Of a stretch of DNA of 64,000 bases, positions 42,054 to 54,359 are shown one piece after another. Position numbers and translations under genes: made by a program. Each line of letters opens with the position of its first letter. The first letter of the stretch is position 1. The notes under the pieces were generated by a model. It worked only from the letters and a program-made list of their open reading frames with translations. It ran no database searches and was not told the DNA's origin. Origin of the DNA: Jacaranda mimosifolia (lineage: Eukaryota; Streptophyta; Magnoliopsida; Lamiales; Bignoniaceae); the NCBI GenBank assembly GCA_018894105.1, contig CM032127.1, positions 27,892,369 to 27,956,368 on the forward strand, read 5' to 3'.

Positions 42054-44264
42054 TGAAGGCTAGTAAACTACTAAGATTCAATTATCAAACTTCAAAAGCT
42101 CAAAATAACTAGTGCTTACAGCCTACCAAGGATTAAATCATGCCTAAAATCCAGATTTAGATAGAGTGTTACCTTGAAATGCTAATATCCAAGGAGAAAG
42201 TGGTGAACCTTTCACCAATCCAAAACAGAATCTGCTAGAAATTGCGCAGCAGGATGGGAGCAATTTTTAACCTCTTCAAAACTCCTCCAAAATTCACGAA
42301 AGAAATACTATAACCTATCAACATCTTGGAGGAAAGATAGTAAAATATTCAGATGAAAAAGCTTTTGGATCTCCTTGGAAAAATTCGCCAAATCAATGCT
42401 CTGCACAAGTGGATCTCCAAACTGTAGCAAACTAACTTGTTTGCCTCTATTGATATGATCTACATACCAATTGAAACTTCCAAACTCTCCTCACTATAAG
42501 CTGGAATAAGAGATGAGAATATCAATGGTGGAGGCTGATTTGAGGTAGGGAAGAAGAAAAAGAGAGCAAAGCTTTCAACACATGAATGCAGTGCTTGCAA
42601 GGTGGTTTGGAAGGAATTGTGATAAGAATCTAATTCTTTCATACTTTCAGCAATGACCTATCCTCACACCCACTATATCTATATATAGGGTGAGGTTGGC
42701 ATCACACCTTTCTCAAGGTGGGCGGCCAACTTGCATTGCCAACGTGGCAAATGCAAATTCAAATCCAATTTGAATTTCATGTGCATCCTAATTACATTTG
42801 AAATCTAATTTCAAGCTAATTAAGATGCCAATTCAAATGAATATTTCATTTGAATTTTTCCCTCCAAAATGTGTTCTTTCCATTAATTAAATTAAATACT
42901 TTAATTTAATTAATTAATTTTTGACTTAACTCTTAAGTCAAACAAGCTTAAATCTTAAGCTTAATTTTGTTAACTTAACTCTTTAAGTTAACTTGACCAA
43001 TTGATGGTCACTTTGGCACCTAATAATTAAATCTTTAATTATTGGTCTAATTTAACCTTTTTAAATTAATTGATTAATTTAACATTTAAATTAATCAAGC
43101 CAAATTTGACCTTTAAATTGGATACCTCAAAAATAGGTCCACTAGGAGAAATTCTCTAACTCTTAGAAAATTGCTCCATCAACTAGGTAGCTAATTGGCT
43201 TTTGTGTGTGACACAATAGGTTCTACCATTTATTGGACATGGGCTCACAACTCCTTGTGACTTTTGAATATCATATATTCATTTTAGTTTAAAACACTTT
43301 TAAGCTAATTGACTCAATTCAATTAATCTCATTAATTGAAGAGTATCCAATCTCTATGGTTGATGTCCAACCTCAAGCCATGGAGCCCAACTAATTAGCC
43401 AAAATAAATGCTTTGGAGAACCATTATAGCTCTACGTTTACCATGCAAATACAGTCCTTCCATCTTCTATCTCCCTAAAGAGGCCTAGAGCAAGATATTT
43501 GTCGGCCCCCTAATAGCCTCGATACCATATTTCTATTCCTAATGTTCCATTCCCTTATATGACTTCATCTTTGAAAAACTCATTTTCCAAATTATCACAC
43601 CACCTTGCGCAAGGATTTCTTAGAATTGATCATTATAGAATATATAGGAGATGTACTCGCCCTTCACAAAAGCGAGGAGTCGGATTCCATCTTGGATCTC
43701 ACAAACTTTCATGCGAAGTAGCTCACACCCAGCCTCAACCCAAAAGACTCATTAAGTGGTCAAGGAAGAGTCAAAGCATGATGACCGGACATAAGGTTAC
43801 CATGTATCTTCAGGTCAGAGGACTAATAATCTGCACTAGCGTAAGTTGGAGAACTTACCACTACGGCTATCTAGTGGATTCTCTAGTGGGCCTTCAGTGC
43901 TTTGTTCTCTAACAAGCATCCATATCTCATAGGGTTTCTCGTGGAATGGAGCAATATTCAACTCTTGGATTTATGCATTGTTTGTGTAAGTTTATCCGGA
44001 TCTTAGATGTCCGTGTGATCACAACCGTGTGAGATTTATAACTTGGAAGATTTAAGATCACAACCGTGTGAGACTCATTCTATGGTCATCAAACCAAGCC
44101 CCACAGTCAAGAGTGATCTAAGGGCTTCATACAAATACAAGTGAAGTATTAAAGAGTATAAGATGAAGATGGCCATACAAAGAATATCATTCAATCAAGA
44201 TTGTATTACAAGGAAATAGTTTTACAAGGACAATCTAATTAGCTTGCCGGGCACTATTCCAACA
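42054..44264 (-). repeat. copia 3' LTR, 2211 bp
   Basis: It runs TGAAGGCTAG (42054) to ATTCCAACA (44264) on the plus strand. It matches 50172-51462 directly and 51463-53209 in reverse orientation. The ORFs at 42460-42642 (minus) and 43559-43912 (plus) recur in the other copies and are repeat-derived frames, not host genes. Confidence 0.87.
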
Positions 44265-45900
44265 GTCTCTCAATTGCCTTAAAGCCAATGCCCCATGGCC
44301 TTGAAACCCTGCTTCTCAAGATGTTCTTCAAAGACCTTTTGCGTTAGGGGTTTAGACAATGGTTCTACTAAATTCTCTTTTGAGGCAACTTTATCCACTC
44401 AGTTGTCGCCTCTATCAAATGATATCATATATCAAATGATAACGCATTTTCTGTGTTTGGATCATTGATCAGCTCTTGGCTCAAGTACAAAATTGTCTTC
44501 GAAAGACAATCGTAGGCTCATGCGCGCTAGGCACTACATCCAACTCTTGGATGGAGCTTTTATCCAAACACATCCTTTTGCGATTTTCAAAACCACAAAT
44601 TATTTCACCTTGGTGGTTGTCTCAGCCGTGGTGTCCTGTTGGAACTCTTCCAACTTCACCATGCCGCAATTAAGGCAAAATGTCTAAATCCAAAAGTGGA
44701 TTTTATGTCATCTACATTGGATTGGAAACTTGAATCCGAAAATTGCTAGAGTTTTGATTCTCTATTGCCGTATACCAAAAGTAAGTCCTTAGTCATTCTC
44801 AAGTACTTAAGGATTATTTTAATAGCTATCCAGTAACTCTCACTGGAATTGGACAGGAACCTACTCGTAATACTTAGCGAGTGTGCCATTTCCGGTATTA
44901 TACATTGAACTGCATACATTATGCTACCAACAGTAGAGGCATAAGGTATGTAGGAAATCCTTTGTCTTTCGTTTTCAGTCTTAGGGGCTATAGACTTAGA
45001 AAGACAAATGCCATGTCATATATGAATGAATCCCTTCTAGGATTCTTCCATATTAAACCCCTTTAGTATCTTGTCAATGTATAGGGTTTGGGATAGCCCC
45101 AGCATCATCCCAGATCTATCTCTACAGATACGTATTCTCAATACGCAGGATGCTTCTCCCAAATCCTTTGTGGAGAATTGTGTAGATAACCACGCTTTAG
45201 TACACTCTAACATTCCTACCTCATTCCCAATGAGAAGAATGTCATCGACATAAAGCACAATAAGCTATACACTACTCTCACTAGCCTTCTTATATACACA
45301 TAGCTCATATACATTTTTGACAAAGCCAAACAATTTGACCGTTTTGTCAAAATATATGTTCCAACTTCGGGATGCTTGTTTGAGTCCATAAATGGATCTC
45401 TGGAGATTACAAACATTTTGCTCACTTCCCTTGGATATAAAACCTTGTGGTTGCTCCATATAGATTTCTTCTTCAATATCTCGGATGAGGAATGCGGTTT
45501 TCACATCCATTTGTCATATCTTATAGTCATAATATGCGGCTATGGAAAGTATAATCCGAATGGACTTAGGAATTGCGATCGGTGAAAAAGTTTCCTCAAA
45601 ATCGATATCGGGTCTTTGAGTGTAACCTTTTGCCATTTGTTGTGCCTTAAAAGTCACCACTTCTCTATCTACACCAAGCTTTCGCTTATAAATCCACTTG
45701 CAACCAACGAGAACTATTCCCTTTGGTGGATCTACCAAATTCATACTTGGTTTGAGTACATGGAGTCCATTTTGAATCTCATGGCTTCAAGCTAACGTCT
45801 TAAATCTATGTCCAACATAGCTTCCATAGGTCTTCGGATCACTATCCAATTGGCCCGTCTCATGGAGGAACCTGAACCTTTAAGGTTGCTTCTTGATTCG
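44265..45900 (-). pseudogene. copia reverse transcriptase/RNase H, broken
   Basis: Minus-strand frames at 45744-45514, 45510-45265 and 45258-45037 give the copia RT blocks in order: GCKWIYKRK, ETFSPIA, MDVKTAFL, SIYGLKQASRSWN and the catalytic YVDDILLIGN (near 45250), then SKFNMEES-type downstream sequence. The frame changes three times, and a stop lies just before MDVKTAFL. The RNase H part toward 44265 is heavily degraded. The catalytic YVDD is still readable, so decay is moderate, but no full polyprotein can be made. Confidence 0.88.
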
Positions 45901-45968
45901 GTCTGACCTTCTTAGAGGTTGTGTGTGAGGCTCTTGTTGCTCATTTGTTTCCATCGCTTGTGGAATTT

Positions 45969-46230
45969 CATGATCATCTTGAACTTCACCAAGTTCAAAG
46001 ACAACGCCTTTTTCTATCTTATAGATATTCCTTTTTTAAAAAGGTGGCGTTTCTTGAAACAAACACCTTTTGTTCCGAGGGATCATAGAAGTAGTAACCC
46101 ATGATCATCTTGAAGTTCACCAAGTTCAAAGACAATGCCTTTTTCTATCTTATAGATATTCCTTTTTTAAAAAGGTGGCGTTTCTTGAAATAAATACCTT
46201 TTGTTCCGAGGGATCATAGAAGTAGTAACA
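45969..46230. repeat. 131-bp tandem duplication inside copia pol
   Basis: Copies 45969-46099 and 46100-46230 are nearly identical (a few substitutions such as GAACTTCACC/GAAGTTCACC). It falls in the linker between integrase and RT. 131 is not a multiple of three, so the duplication alone shifts the frame. Confidence 0.9.
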
Positions 46231-46304
46231 CATAGACTCTCTACGGTATCCCATAAACTTGCACAAGGTGGATCAACTATCCAACTTATCTCTTACTGTC
46301 CGTC

Positions 46305-47050
46305 TCATGTAGGCGGGAGATCCCTAAACCTTGATAAATTGGTAAGAGGGTGCTTTGCCATGCCACATCTCATATGGTGTTTTGGCATCGACTTTGAAGG
46401 TACTGCACTTAGTAACTTCACTGCCATCGATAAGGTGTATCCCCAAAAGGATATAGGCACATCAAAGAGCTCAACATGGAACGTACCATGTCCCACAAGG
46501 TATGATTTTTCCTCTCGGCTACTCTATTTACCTTGGGGTGTGCCGAACAGAGTCCATTAAGAGAGAATTCCATTCTCTTTTAGACAATCCAAGATTTCGA
46601 TGCTCAAGTATTCTCCCATTCGATCCGATCGAAGAGCTTTAATACTTAGCCCTAATAGCTTTTCCACTTCATTCCTATACTTTTGCACTTTTCAAAAGTT
46701 TCGGACTTGTACTTCATAAGATACACATGTTCGAACCGACTATAATCATTGATGGAGATGATGAAGTAGGAATAGCCTTCTTTCCCACTAACTTTTAGTA
46801 GTCCACAAACATTTGTATGGATCAAATCCAAAAGACTTGTGGAGGGCTCCATTTGTCCTACAAAAAGAGCCTTGGTCAATTTTTCCTTTAAACAAGATTT
46901 ACAAGTAGGAAGTTCCTCAATGCTACTAATATTTAATGCTTTGAGAGCTTCTTGGAGATATGCCCAAGTCTTGCACATCATAACATGGCATTTCTTGGAT
47001 ATCTAATTTTCTTACCTTGTTGAAAGTGCATTAGTGATGGTTGAGAATCC
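46305..47050 (-). pseudogene. copia integrase, broken
   Basis: The frame at 46981-46652 contains the end of the gag-pre-integrase domain (CKSCLKEK) and the first half of the integrase core (LIHTNVCGLL, SYFIISINDYSR). The DDE segment continues at about 46650-46560 in another frame with GEYLS. The frame 46496-46305 holds the C-terminal block with FWGYTL and VPSKSMPK. Upstream lies the zinc-knuckle/protease region, downstream RT. Frameshifts and stops split it into at least three pieces. Confidence 0.82.
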
Positions 47051-47299
47051 AATATGCATAATCCTTTGTTAAGTGTACCATAAGCAATTGAAGAACCCAT
47101 TCTTTAATACCTTCAACCTCCTATTTGATAGAGAAGGATCAAATCCTTCGCTATCCAAAATGAAAATTGAAATAATGTTCTCAACAATATATGACACATA
47201 ATAGCAATGGTTCAATATAATAATGGAGTTCCCTAAGTTCAACTTATTATACACCTTTGACTTTGGTCACAACTCTTGCTCCTTAGCCAAGGCAGTGGA

Positions 47300-48260
47300 T
47301 CATATCCATTTCACTTAGTTTTATTCTTCTTTCTTATTCTTTGTAACAACTTACAAAGATAGGAATCACATGCGATATTACATATCCATGAGGAAGAATT
47401 TATTCTTAAATGCACTTCAATAAAGTACATACCCTTCCAAAGGGTTGCAAGGTATTCCTTGCAAAATCGCTTCCAATGGCCTATCTTGCCAAAGTAGAAA
47501 CAAATAATATCGACTATATCCTCTATTATCTTCTTGACTCCTCTAGAAGCCTTTAATAGTTGTTTTTCCTTAGAGGATGAACTTTTCTTTCTTTTACCTC
47601 ACTTTCTAGCACCCCTAGTGCCCATAGCTTAGAGGAGGAAACAAGTGTCAAAGGTTTGCCCTTGTCATGGTAGTCTCCTTCTAGATCAACACTTTGATCA
47701 ATCAAACTCGGCGAGGATGTGAGGATCAAATCCTCATGGAGATCATTATCCTCATGGAGATCATTGTCCATCACTACATCCAAGTAGAAAAAGCTTCTCC
47801 AAGGCTAATCATCTTTAGACCATAGTTGATGACACATGACTTTACGTCCATCCTAGCATGTAAAATCTCCTATGACACCATGAACTTTTCATACCTTGTT
47901 TGCTTTACAACTCTTGTAAACTTTAACCAAGGTACTATTTATGTGTCTTTGAGACTTTTAAAGTTTTTAGATGCTACCATGAGACTATAGGATAGGACAA
48001 TCCTAAACCTAATTCGTGAACTTTTCACGTGTCTCTTGATCTACTTTAATTCCCATGAGATTAGGAGCACCTTGATATATGACATATATCTGTTTCTAGG
48101 GATCTAGAGCGATTTTTGAGGTTAAGTTAATTGTGGAAGTTTGGCCCAATTGGTTTATTGCTTTCCAAAATAACATTGAGTAGAAAATTAAGCCATTCTT
48201 GAGATTTCACAAATCCTCAAAGGCAAAAAAGAGAATAAGCATGTGATTGAATTTTATATT
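47300..48260 (-). pseudogene. copia gag zinc knuckle and protease, broken
   Basis: The translation near 47505-47460 gives a CCHC knuckle in which the second Cys is Phe (C-F-Y-F-G-K-I-G-H-W-K-R-F-C). About 40 residues on, the protease active site expected as DTG reads N-I-A (WICNIACDSYLC), so catalysis is lost. A spacer frame at 47783-47553 contains a short tandem peptide repeat (DNDLHE twice). The gag capsid part to the right is unrecognisable. Confidence 0.7.
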
Positions 48261-50155
48261 AAAACGTGTTCATGGTCTTTCAAGCATGTTTTCCTCCCAC
48301 TATTTTATCAAATTCTTCACCTCTAAGAAGAATTTCGAAAATCATATTTCCTAGTGAGAATCAAGATCCTAAGGACTTGCAAGTGGACCCCCGTAACCGA
48401 GTGCCATCCACAAACAATCGAAGGGTAAGCAATTTTTTTCTAATTGCATCTCATGCAACTCTTGATATATTTTGCCTCACTTTTCACATAGACCCACGTA
48501 ACTGTGCGCCATCTATGGTACTAAGTGTTAAGTCGAACCTACCAATCAATCTTTGACTCAAGACGGGAATCACATAATCCCCCATAACCGAGTGCCAATG
48601 TGTGGGCGTTCCTAAGTTAAAGTGCATCTTATGCTAAGTGCATGCTCACAGCTTTCCTCCTAAGTGTGACCCCCGTAACCGAGTGCCATCACACAAAATT
48701 GGTAGTATCATCATGGCATACACTATTGGTAGAAAGTTTGAATTAATTAAAACTCTTTTAGTTTATATCCATTTTGACTTAATATTTGAAAAGCACTTAG
48801 TCATTCTAAGTGGAGGGTTTTTTCTTGCAAAGATCTCATTATTTTATCTTCTTATTTAGGTTTTCTGTATCCTAACCGTGCATCTGATACATCAATAGGA
48901 TTTGAAAAGCATAAATAAGTAAATGCGCCTAGCATGCTCATAGGGTGGGATGACCATGAGCCTAACCAAGTGGTGCACTTAGAGCTATAGATGCATTACC
49001 TAGTTCATATTAAGTGGGTTGATTAAATCTAGCTATTACATCAGTGTATCCCATACATTCATGGGTCTTCAAAAGTCTCCATGCCTCCATGGGCTCCTTT
49101 GCTCCATGTAACTTTTACATGAAAAAGAAATCCTCACTCCTAGTGATTCAACTCTCATAACATTTGCAAGGTAGAAATAAAGAGGCATACAAGCCCCAAT
49201 TTAATACAACCCATTCAACAACTTGAAACAAATAAAATCAATATTAAAGGCTCATGATCATCCCTATTCATTCATCATCCATTCAACAATTAAATGAACA
49301 ATAAACAAATCTAGAATTAACAATTAATTCCAACAATTAAATACTAATCAAATTAACAAATAATTGATCATGCATAACACTTATGCAACATTTGGAGATT
49401 AACTTTAACAAGATTTCAGGAGCTTGAAAAATATCAAACATAATTTTGAGAACTTGCACAACACTTGTGCATCCATAACATATGATTTAACACCATTTCT
49501 AGCTATAAAGGAGCCCAAAAATTGCACAAAAACTCGCCTAATCCATGACCGAGCATTGCTGGATGAGGCAAGCACATGGCTAGGTAGTGAGTCTCAGTCA
49601 TTGCCCTGCCAGTGTGCACCAAAGCCGGCAACAACCCCCTATTTTGGGTCAAAGGCAAGTTGGGCTATTTTTAGCTCAACTTTTGTGCACAAAAAATGCT
49701 AAAACTCATTCTAAACATTAAATTACATATTATGGACCAATTTCCATATCTAAAACACATTTTAAAGCTGGAATCTTAAGTGCTTAATCAAGCTTAAAAA
49801 AATCAAGTTCAAGTAAGAATCGTATTCTTAAAAAATCTCCAACAAAACTCCAATTGCATTGGATCCAAAAATGACCAAAATTATTTTAGCCATTCATCAA
49901 CATGCTATGTCAACACATAACATCAATTAATCCTAAATCAAAATTCAACATTAATAGCTATGAATTAAAACATACTAATCATATGAATCAACACTTAAAA
50001 CACATATTAGCATGCTTTCAATTCATCAATCAAGGAGCCACATAGAACATCATCCAAACACTCCAATCCATCATATGAATCGAGAATTTGGTGATTATGA
50101 TCAATCCATCATATGAATCAATGATTAACAAAAAATCCAAATCTAAGCATGATTT
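48261..50155 (-). other. copia untranslated leader with four-fold motif
   Basis: About 1.9 kb between gag and the PBS has no minus-strand frame of note. A 23-bp motif (plus strand GACCCCCGTAACCGAGTGCC plus ATC) occurs at 48386-48408, 48491-48513, 48578-48600 and 48668-48690, two copies nearly perfect and two diverged. Confidence 0.65.
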
Positions 50156-50169
50156 AGGCTCCAATACCA
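50156..50169 (-). promoter_or_regulatory. copia primer-binding site
   Basis: The minus strand reads TGGTATTGGAGCCT, close to the initiator-tRNA-Met site, two bases inside the LTR boundary at 50172. Confidence 0.75.
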
Positions 50170-50171
50170 CT

Positions 50172-51462
50172 TGAAGGTTAGTAAGCCACTGAGATCTAAT
50201 TATCAAACTTCAAAAGCTCAAAATAACTAGTGCTAATAGCCTACCAAGGATCAAATCATGCCTAAAATCCAGATTTAGATAGAGTGTTACCTTGAAATGC
50301 TAATATCCAAGGAGAAAGTGGTGAACCTTTCACCAATCCAGAATCTACCCGAAACCGCGCAATAGGAAGGGAGCGATTTTTAACCTCGTCAAAAATCCTC
50401 CAAAATTCACAAAAAAATATTGTAACCTCTCAACATCTTGGAGGAAACACCTAAAAATTTTGGATCAAAAAATCTTCATGGATCTCCGTGGAAAAATTCA
50501 CCAAATCGGTGCTCTGCACAAGTGAATTGCCAAACCGTAACAAACTAATTTGTTTGCTTCTATTGATATGATCCACACACCAATTGAAACTTCCAAACTC
50601 TCCTCACTATAAGTTGGAATAAGAGAGGAGAATATCAATGGTGGAGGCTGATTTGAGGTAGGGAAGAAGAATAAGAGAGCAAAGCTTTCAACACATGAAT
50701 GCAATGCTTGCAAGGTGTTTTGGAGGGAATTGTGATAAGAATCTAATTCTTTCATACTTTCAGCAATGACCTATCCTCACACCCATTATATCTATATATA
50801 GGGTGAGGTTGGCGTGATGCCAAGTTGGCATCACACCTTCCTCAATGTGGGCGGTCAACTTGCATTGCCAAGGTGGCAAATGCAAATTCAAATCCAATTT
50901 GAATTTCATGTGCATCTTAATTACATATGAAATCTAATTTCAAGCTAATTAAGATGCCAATTCAAATAAACATTTCATTTGATTTTTCCCTCCAAAATGT
51001 GTTATTCCCGCTTTTACTTAACTTTTAAGCCAAACAAGCTTAACTCTTAACTTTAATTTTGTTAACTTAACTCTTTAAGTTAACTTGACCAATTGATGGT
51101 CACTTTAATTAAATCCTTAATTATTGGTCTAATTTAACCATTTTAAATTAATTGATTAATTTAACACTTAAATTAATCAAGTCAAAATTGACCTTTAAAT
51201 TGGATACCTAAAAAATTGGTCCACTAGGAGAAATTCTCTAACTCTTAGTAAATTGCTCCATCAACTAGGAAGCTAATTGGCTTTTGTGTGTAACCCAATA
51301 GGTTCCACCATTGTTAAAAATCTCTGGCAGGTCTTTAGTGCCTTGTTCTCTAACAAATACCCATTAACATGCGCCCATATCTCATACGGTTGCTCATAGA
51401 ATGAAGCAATATTCAACTCTTGGATTGATGCATCGTTGTTGCAAGTCTATCCGAATTTTAGA
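50172..51462 (-). repeat. copia 5' LTR with internal deletion
   Basis: It matches 42054-43230, then skips about 650 bp and resumes with the equivalent of 43885-44008 (GTGCCTTGTTCTCTAACAAA). The outer about 250 bp, including the TGTTGGAATA end, are absent, and an inverted LTR begins at 51463. Confidence 0.78.
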
Positions 51463-53209
51463 CATGGTAACCCTTATGTTTGGTCCTCATGCTTTGACTT
51501 TTCCTTGACCACTTAGCGGGTGTTTCGGGTTGAGGTTGGGTATGAGCTACTTCGCATAGAGGTTTATGAGATCCAAGATAGAATCTGACTCCTCGCTTTT
51601 GTGAAGGGCGAGTGCATCTCTTATGTATTCTATAATGATCAATTCTAAGAAATTCTTGTGCAAAGTGGTGTGACAATTTGGAAAAGGAGTTTTCCAAAGA
51701 TGAGGTCACACAGAGGAATCAAACATTCAGAATAGAGATATAGTATCGAGGCTATTAAGATTGAGGCTATTAAGGAGCCGACAAATATCTTGCTCTAGGC
51801 CTCTTTCGGGAGATAGGAGACGGAATGACCATATTTGCATGGTAAGCATAGAGCTATAATGGTTTCCCAAAATATTCATTTTGGCCAATTTTTTGGGCTC
51901 CATGGGCTTGAGGTTGGACATCGACTATGGAGATTGAGTATTCTCAATTAATGAGATTAATTGAATTGAGTCGATTAGTTTAAAAGTGTTTTAAACTAAA
52001 ATGAATATATGATATTCAAAAGTGACAAGGAGTTGTGAGCCCATATCCAATGAATTGTAGAAACTATTGGGTCACACACAAAAGCCAATTAGCTTCCTAG
52101 TTAATGGAGCAATTTTCTAAGAGTTAGAGAATTTCTCTTGTCAAATTTAAAGGTCAATTTTGGCTTGACTAAGTTAAGTGTTAAATTAATCAATTAATTT
52201 AAAAGGGTTAAATTAGACTAATTAAGGAGTTAATTATTTGGTGCCAAAGTGACCATCAATTAGTCAAGTTAACTTAAAGAGTTAAGTTAACAAAATTAAG
52301 CTTAAGAGTTAAGCTTGTCTGATTTAAGAGTTAAGTTAAAGGTTAATTAATTAAATTAAAGTGTTTAATTTAATTAATGGGAAGAATACATTTTAGAGGA
52401 AAAATTCAAATGAAATGTTCATTTGAATTAGCATCTTAATTAGCTTGAAATTAGATTTCAAATGTAATTAAGATGCAAATGAAATTCAAATTGAATTTGA
52501 ATTTGCATTTGCCTCCTTGGCAATACAAGTTGGCCGCCCACCTTGAGGAAGGTATGATGCCAACTTGGCATCACACCAACCTCACTCTATATATAGATAT
52601 AGAGGGTGTGAGGATAGGTCATTGCTGAAAGTGTGAAAGAATTAGATTCCTTCCACAATTCCCTCCAAAATTCCTTGCAAACATTGCATTCATGCATTGA
52701 AAGCTTTGCTCTCTTCTTCTTCTTCTTCCCTACCTCAAATCGGCCTCCATCATTGTCATTATCCTCTCTTATTCCAGCTTATAGTGAGGAGAGTTTGGAA
52801 GTTTCAATTGGTATGTGGATCCTATCAATAGAGGTGAACAAGTTAGTTTGCTAAGTTTTGGAGATCCACTTGAGCAAAGCACCGATTTGGTGAATTTTTC
52901 TAGGGAGATCCAAAAAGCTTTTTGATTTGAATTTTTTATTGTGTTTCTTCCAAGGTGTTGAGAGGTTGCCGTAAATTTTGGAGGAGTTTAGACGAGTAAA
53001 AATTGCTCTCTTCCTACTGCACCAGTTTCTGGCAGATTCTGGATTGGTGAAGAGAGCTCACCACTTTGTCCTTGGAAATTAGCAATTCAAAGTATCACTA
53101 TATCTAAGTCTGGATTATAGGCATGATTTGATCCTTGTTAGCTTGTAACCACTAGTTTATTTAGCTTATGAAGTTTTATAATTGGATCATACTGCCTTAC
53201 TTGCCATTA
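51463..53209 (+). repeat. extra copia LTR in inverted orientation (truncated)
   Basis: Reverse complement of 42054-43803: it opens with the complement of ACATAAGGTTACCA and ends ...ACTTGCCATTA at 53209, matching the LTR end. The repeat-derived ORF at 52633-52854 (plus) is the mirror of those at 42460 and 50498 (minus). About 460 bp of its other end are missing. It abuts the 5' LTR head to head. Confidence 0.82.
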
Positions 53210-53738
53210 GATGCCACATAAATCTATATCATGAGCCTCAATTCTGATCAAAAGTGTGATGAAGACTCGCCATTGCTGTTGCAATGCTTCTTTTTTCTTC
53301 TACCATTTCTCCCCCTTTTTTATTTGTAATTTGATTATGTGGCTAAGGTTGTAGATTGTAGGGACTATATGTATGGGAGAAGTGGTTTACTTCAAGTAGA
53401 ACTCTAGTTATAATCTTTGTAGGACTAGGAAAATCCTACAATAAATCAAATTTTTTATTATTAATTCCTAAAGTTTCAATTATTGATTCCTAGTAATAAT
53501 ATAATATTAATTCTAGTAAAATTACAACTTATTCTTCCAAACTTTGGAATATTTAATATATATATATATGTATATGAACCTAAATAATAGTTATCTTTAT
53601 TTGAACGAGAGATAATTTAATGCTATATATGCGTATGTATATATATATTACATTTTTTAATTTAAATAATACTTAAAGTAAAAATAAAATAAGATAAAAT
53701 AATTAATTAAATATGAAAAGAATTTCTAAGGCATCACA
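53210..53738 (-). repeat. gypsy-2 3' LTR, inner piece
   Basis: Collinear with 62647-63125 (shared GATGCCACATAAAT, GTATGGGAGAAGTGGTTTAC, GAATTTCTAAGGCAT). It ends GGCATCACA, which on the minus strand is the LTR start TGTGATGCC. The pol end motif and polypurine-rich bases lie immediately to its right. Confidence 0.8.
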
Positions 53739-54230
53739 TCCAAGAATTTGGTCCCCAAATTCTAACATGGGTTAACGAAGAGTTCCGCGTGATATTTTCG
53801 CATTTCCTCCTTGCTTTCTCATGTTGCCTCCTCTATATTATGGTTCCTCTATGAGATCTCTCTAGTGCGCAGCTGGTGCATTGTTTGATCTAAAATTTAG
53901 ATTGGTCTCTCTTCGAATGTCAGATCTTTTTAAAGTGGTAGAACCCTATACTTAATGATATGCGAGGGGTCTGGGTGATATTTCTTTAATTGTGACATGT
54001 GGAATACATTATGTATCCTTGTAAGATTTGGTGGTAAAAAAAATTCGATACGCTACTGCTCTAATTCTCTCCACTATTTTGACAGCCCACATACCAAGGG
54101 CTTAACTTTTTTCCTTTGCCAATCCTTGCAAACTGCTTCCTGAGTGACACCTTCTAAGGCACCATATCCCCAACACTAAATTTCCAATATCTTTTTCTAT
54201 CATGTACATATCTCTAACTCATGAATAGAG
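53739..54230 (-). pseudogene. gypsy-2 integrase C-terminus and chromodomain-like end, broken
   Basis: Minus-strand translation with stops gives blocks characteristic of the gypsy integrase tail: KFSVGDMV, GKKLSPWYVG, LQGYIMYSTCHN-type sequence, then ILDRQ/IKQ and a chromodomain-like W-G tail next to the LTR. RNase H and the integrase core between this and RT (about 54230-54360) are deleted. Confidence 0.65.
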
Positions 54231-54359
54231 AAGTTCAGCTCCTATAATTCCAATTTTCTTCAGGCATAGGCTATTACCTTTATTTTACATTAGAACACTT
54301 ACTAAACCTTATTCAGAAGTATTAGTATACACCACAAGATTCTTAGTACCCTTGGGTAG

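Larger units (their letters stand above)
42054..51462 (-). mobile_element. Ty1/copia retrotransposon (minus strand), decayed
   Basis: The 3' LTR is 42054-44264, the interior 44265-50171 and the rearranged 5' LTR 50172-51462. On the minus strand the interior reads: PBS TGGTATTGGAGCCT (50169-50156), a long leader, gag with zinc knuckle, protease, integrase, RT and the 3' LTR start TGTTGGAATAGTGCCC. Integrase before RT is the defining Ty1/copia order. Multiple stops and frameshifts interrupt every gene. It sits inside the left LTR of gypsy-2, so it inserted later than that element. Confidence 0.88.

Noticed and set aside
42460..42642. Short conserved ORF seen three times (also 50498-50755 and 52633-52854)
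   Set aside because: All copies lie inside the copia LTR. Conservation reflects LTR duplication, not a host gene.
48386..48690. CRISPR-like array (regular 23-bp motif)
   Set aside because: Only four imperfect copies, in a plant retrotransposon leader, with uneven spacing and no associated genes.
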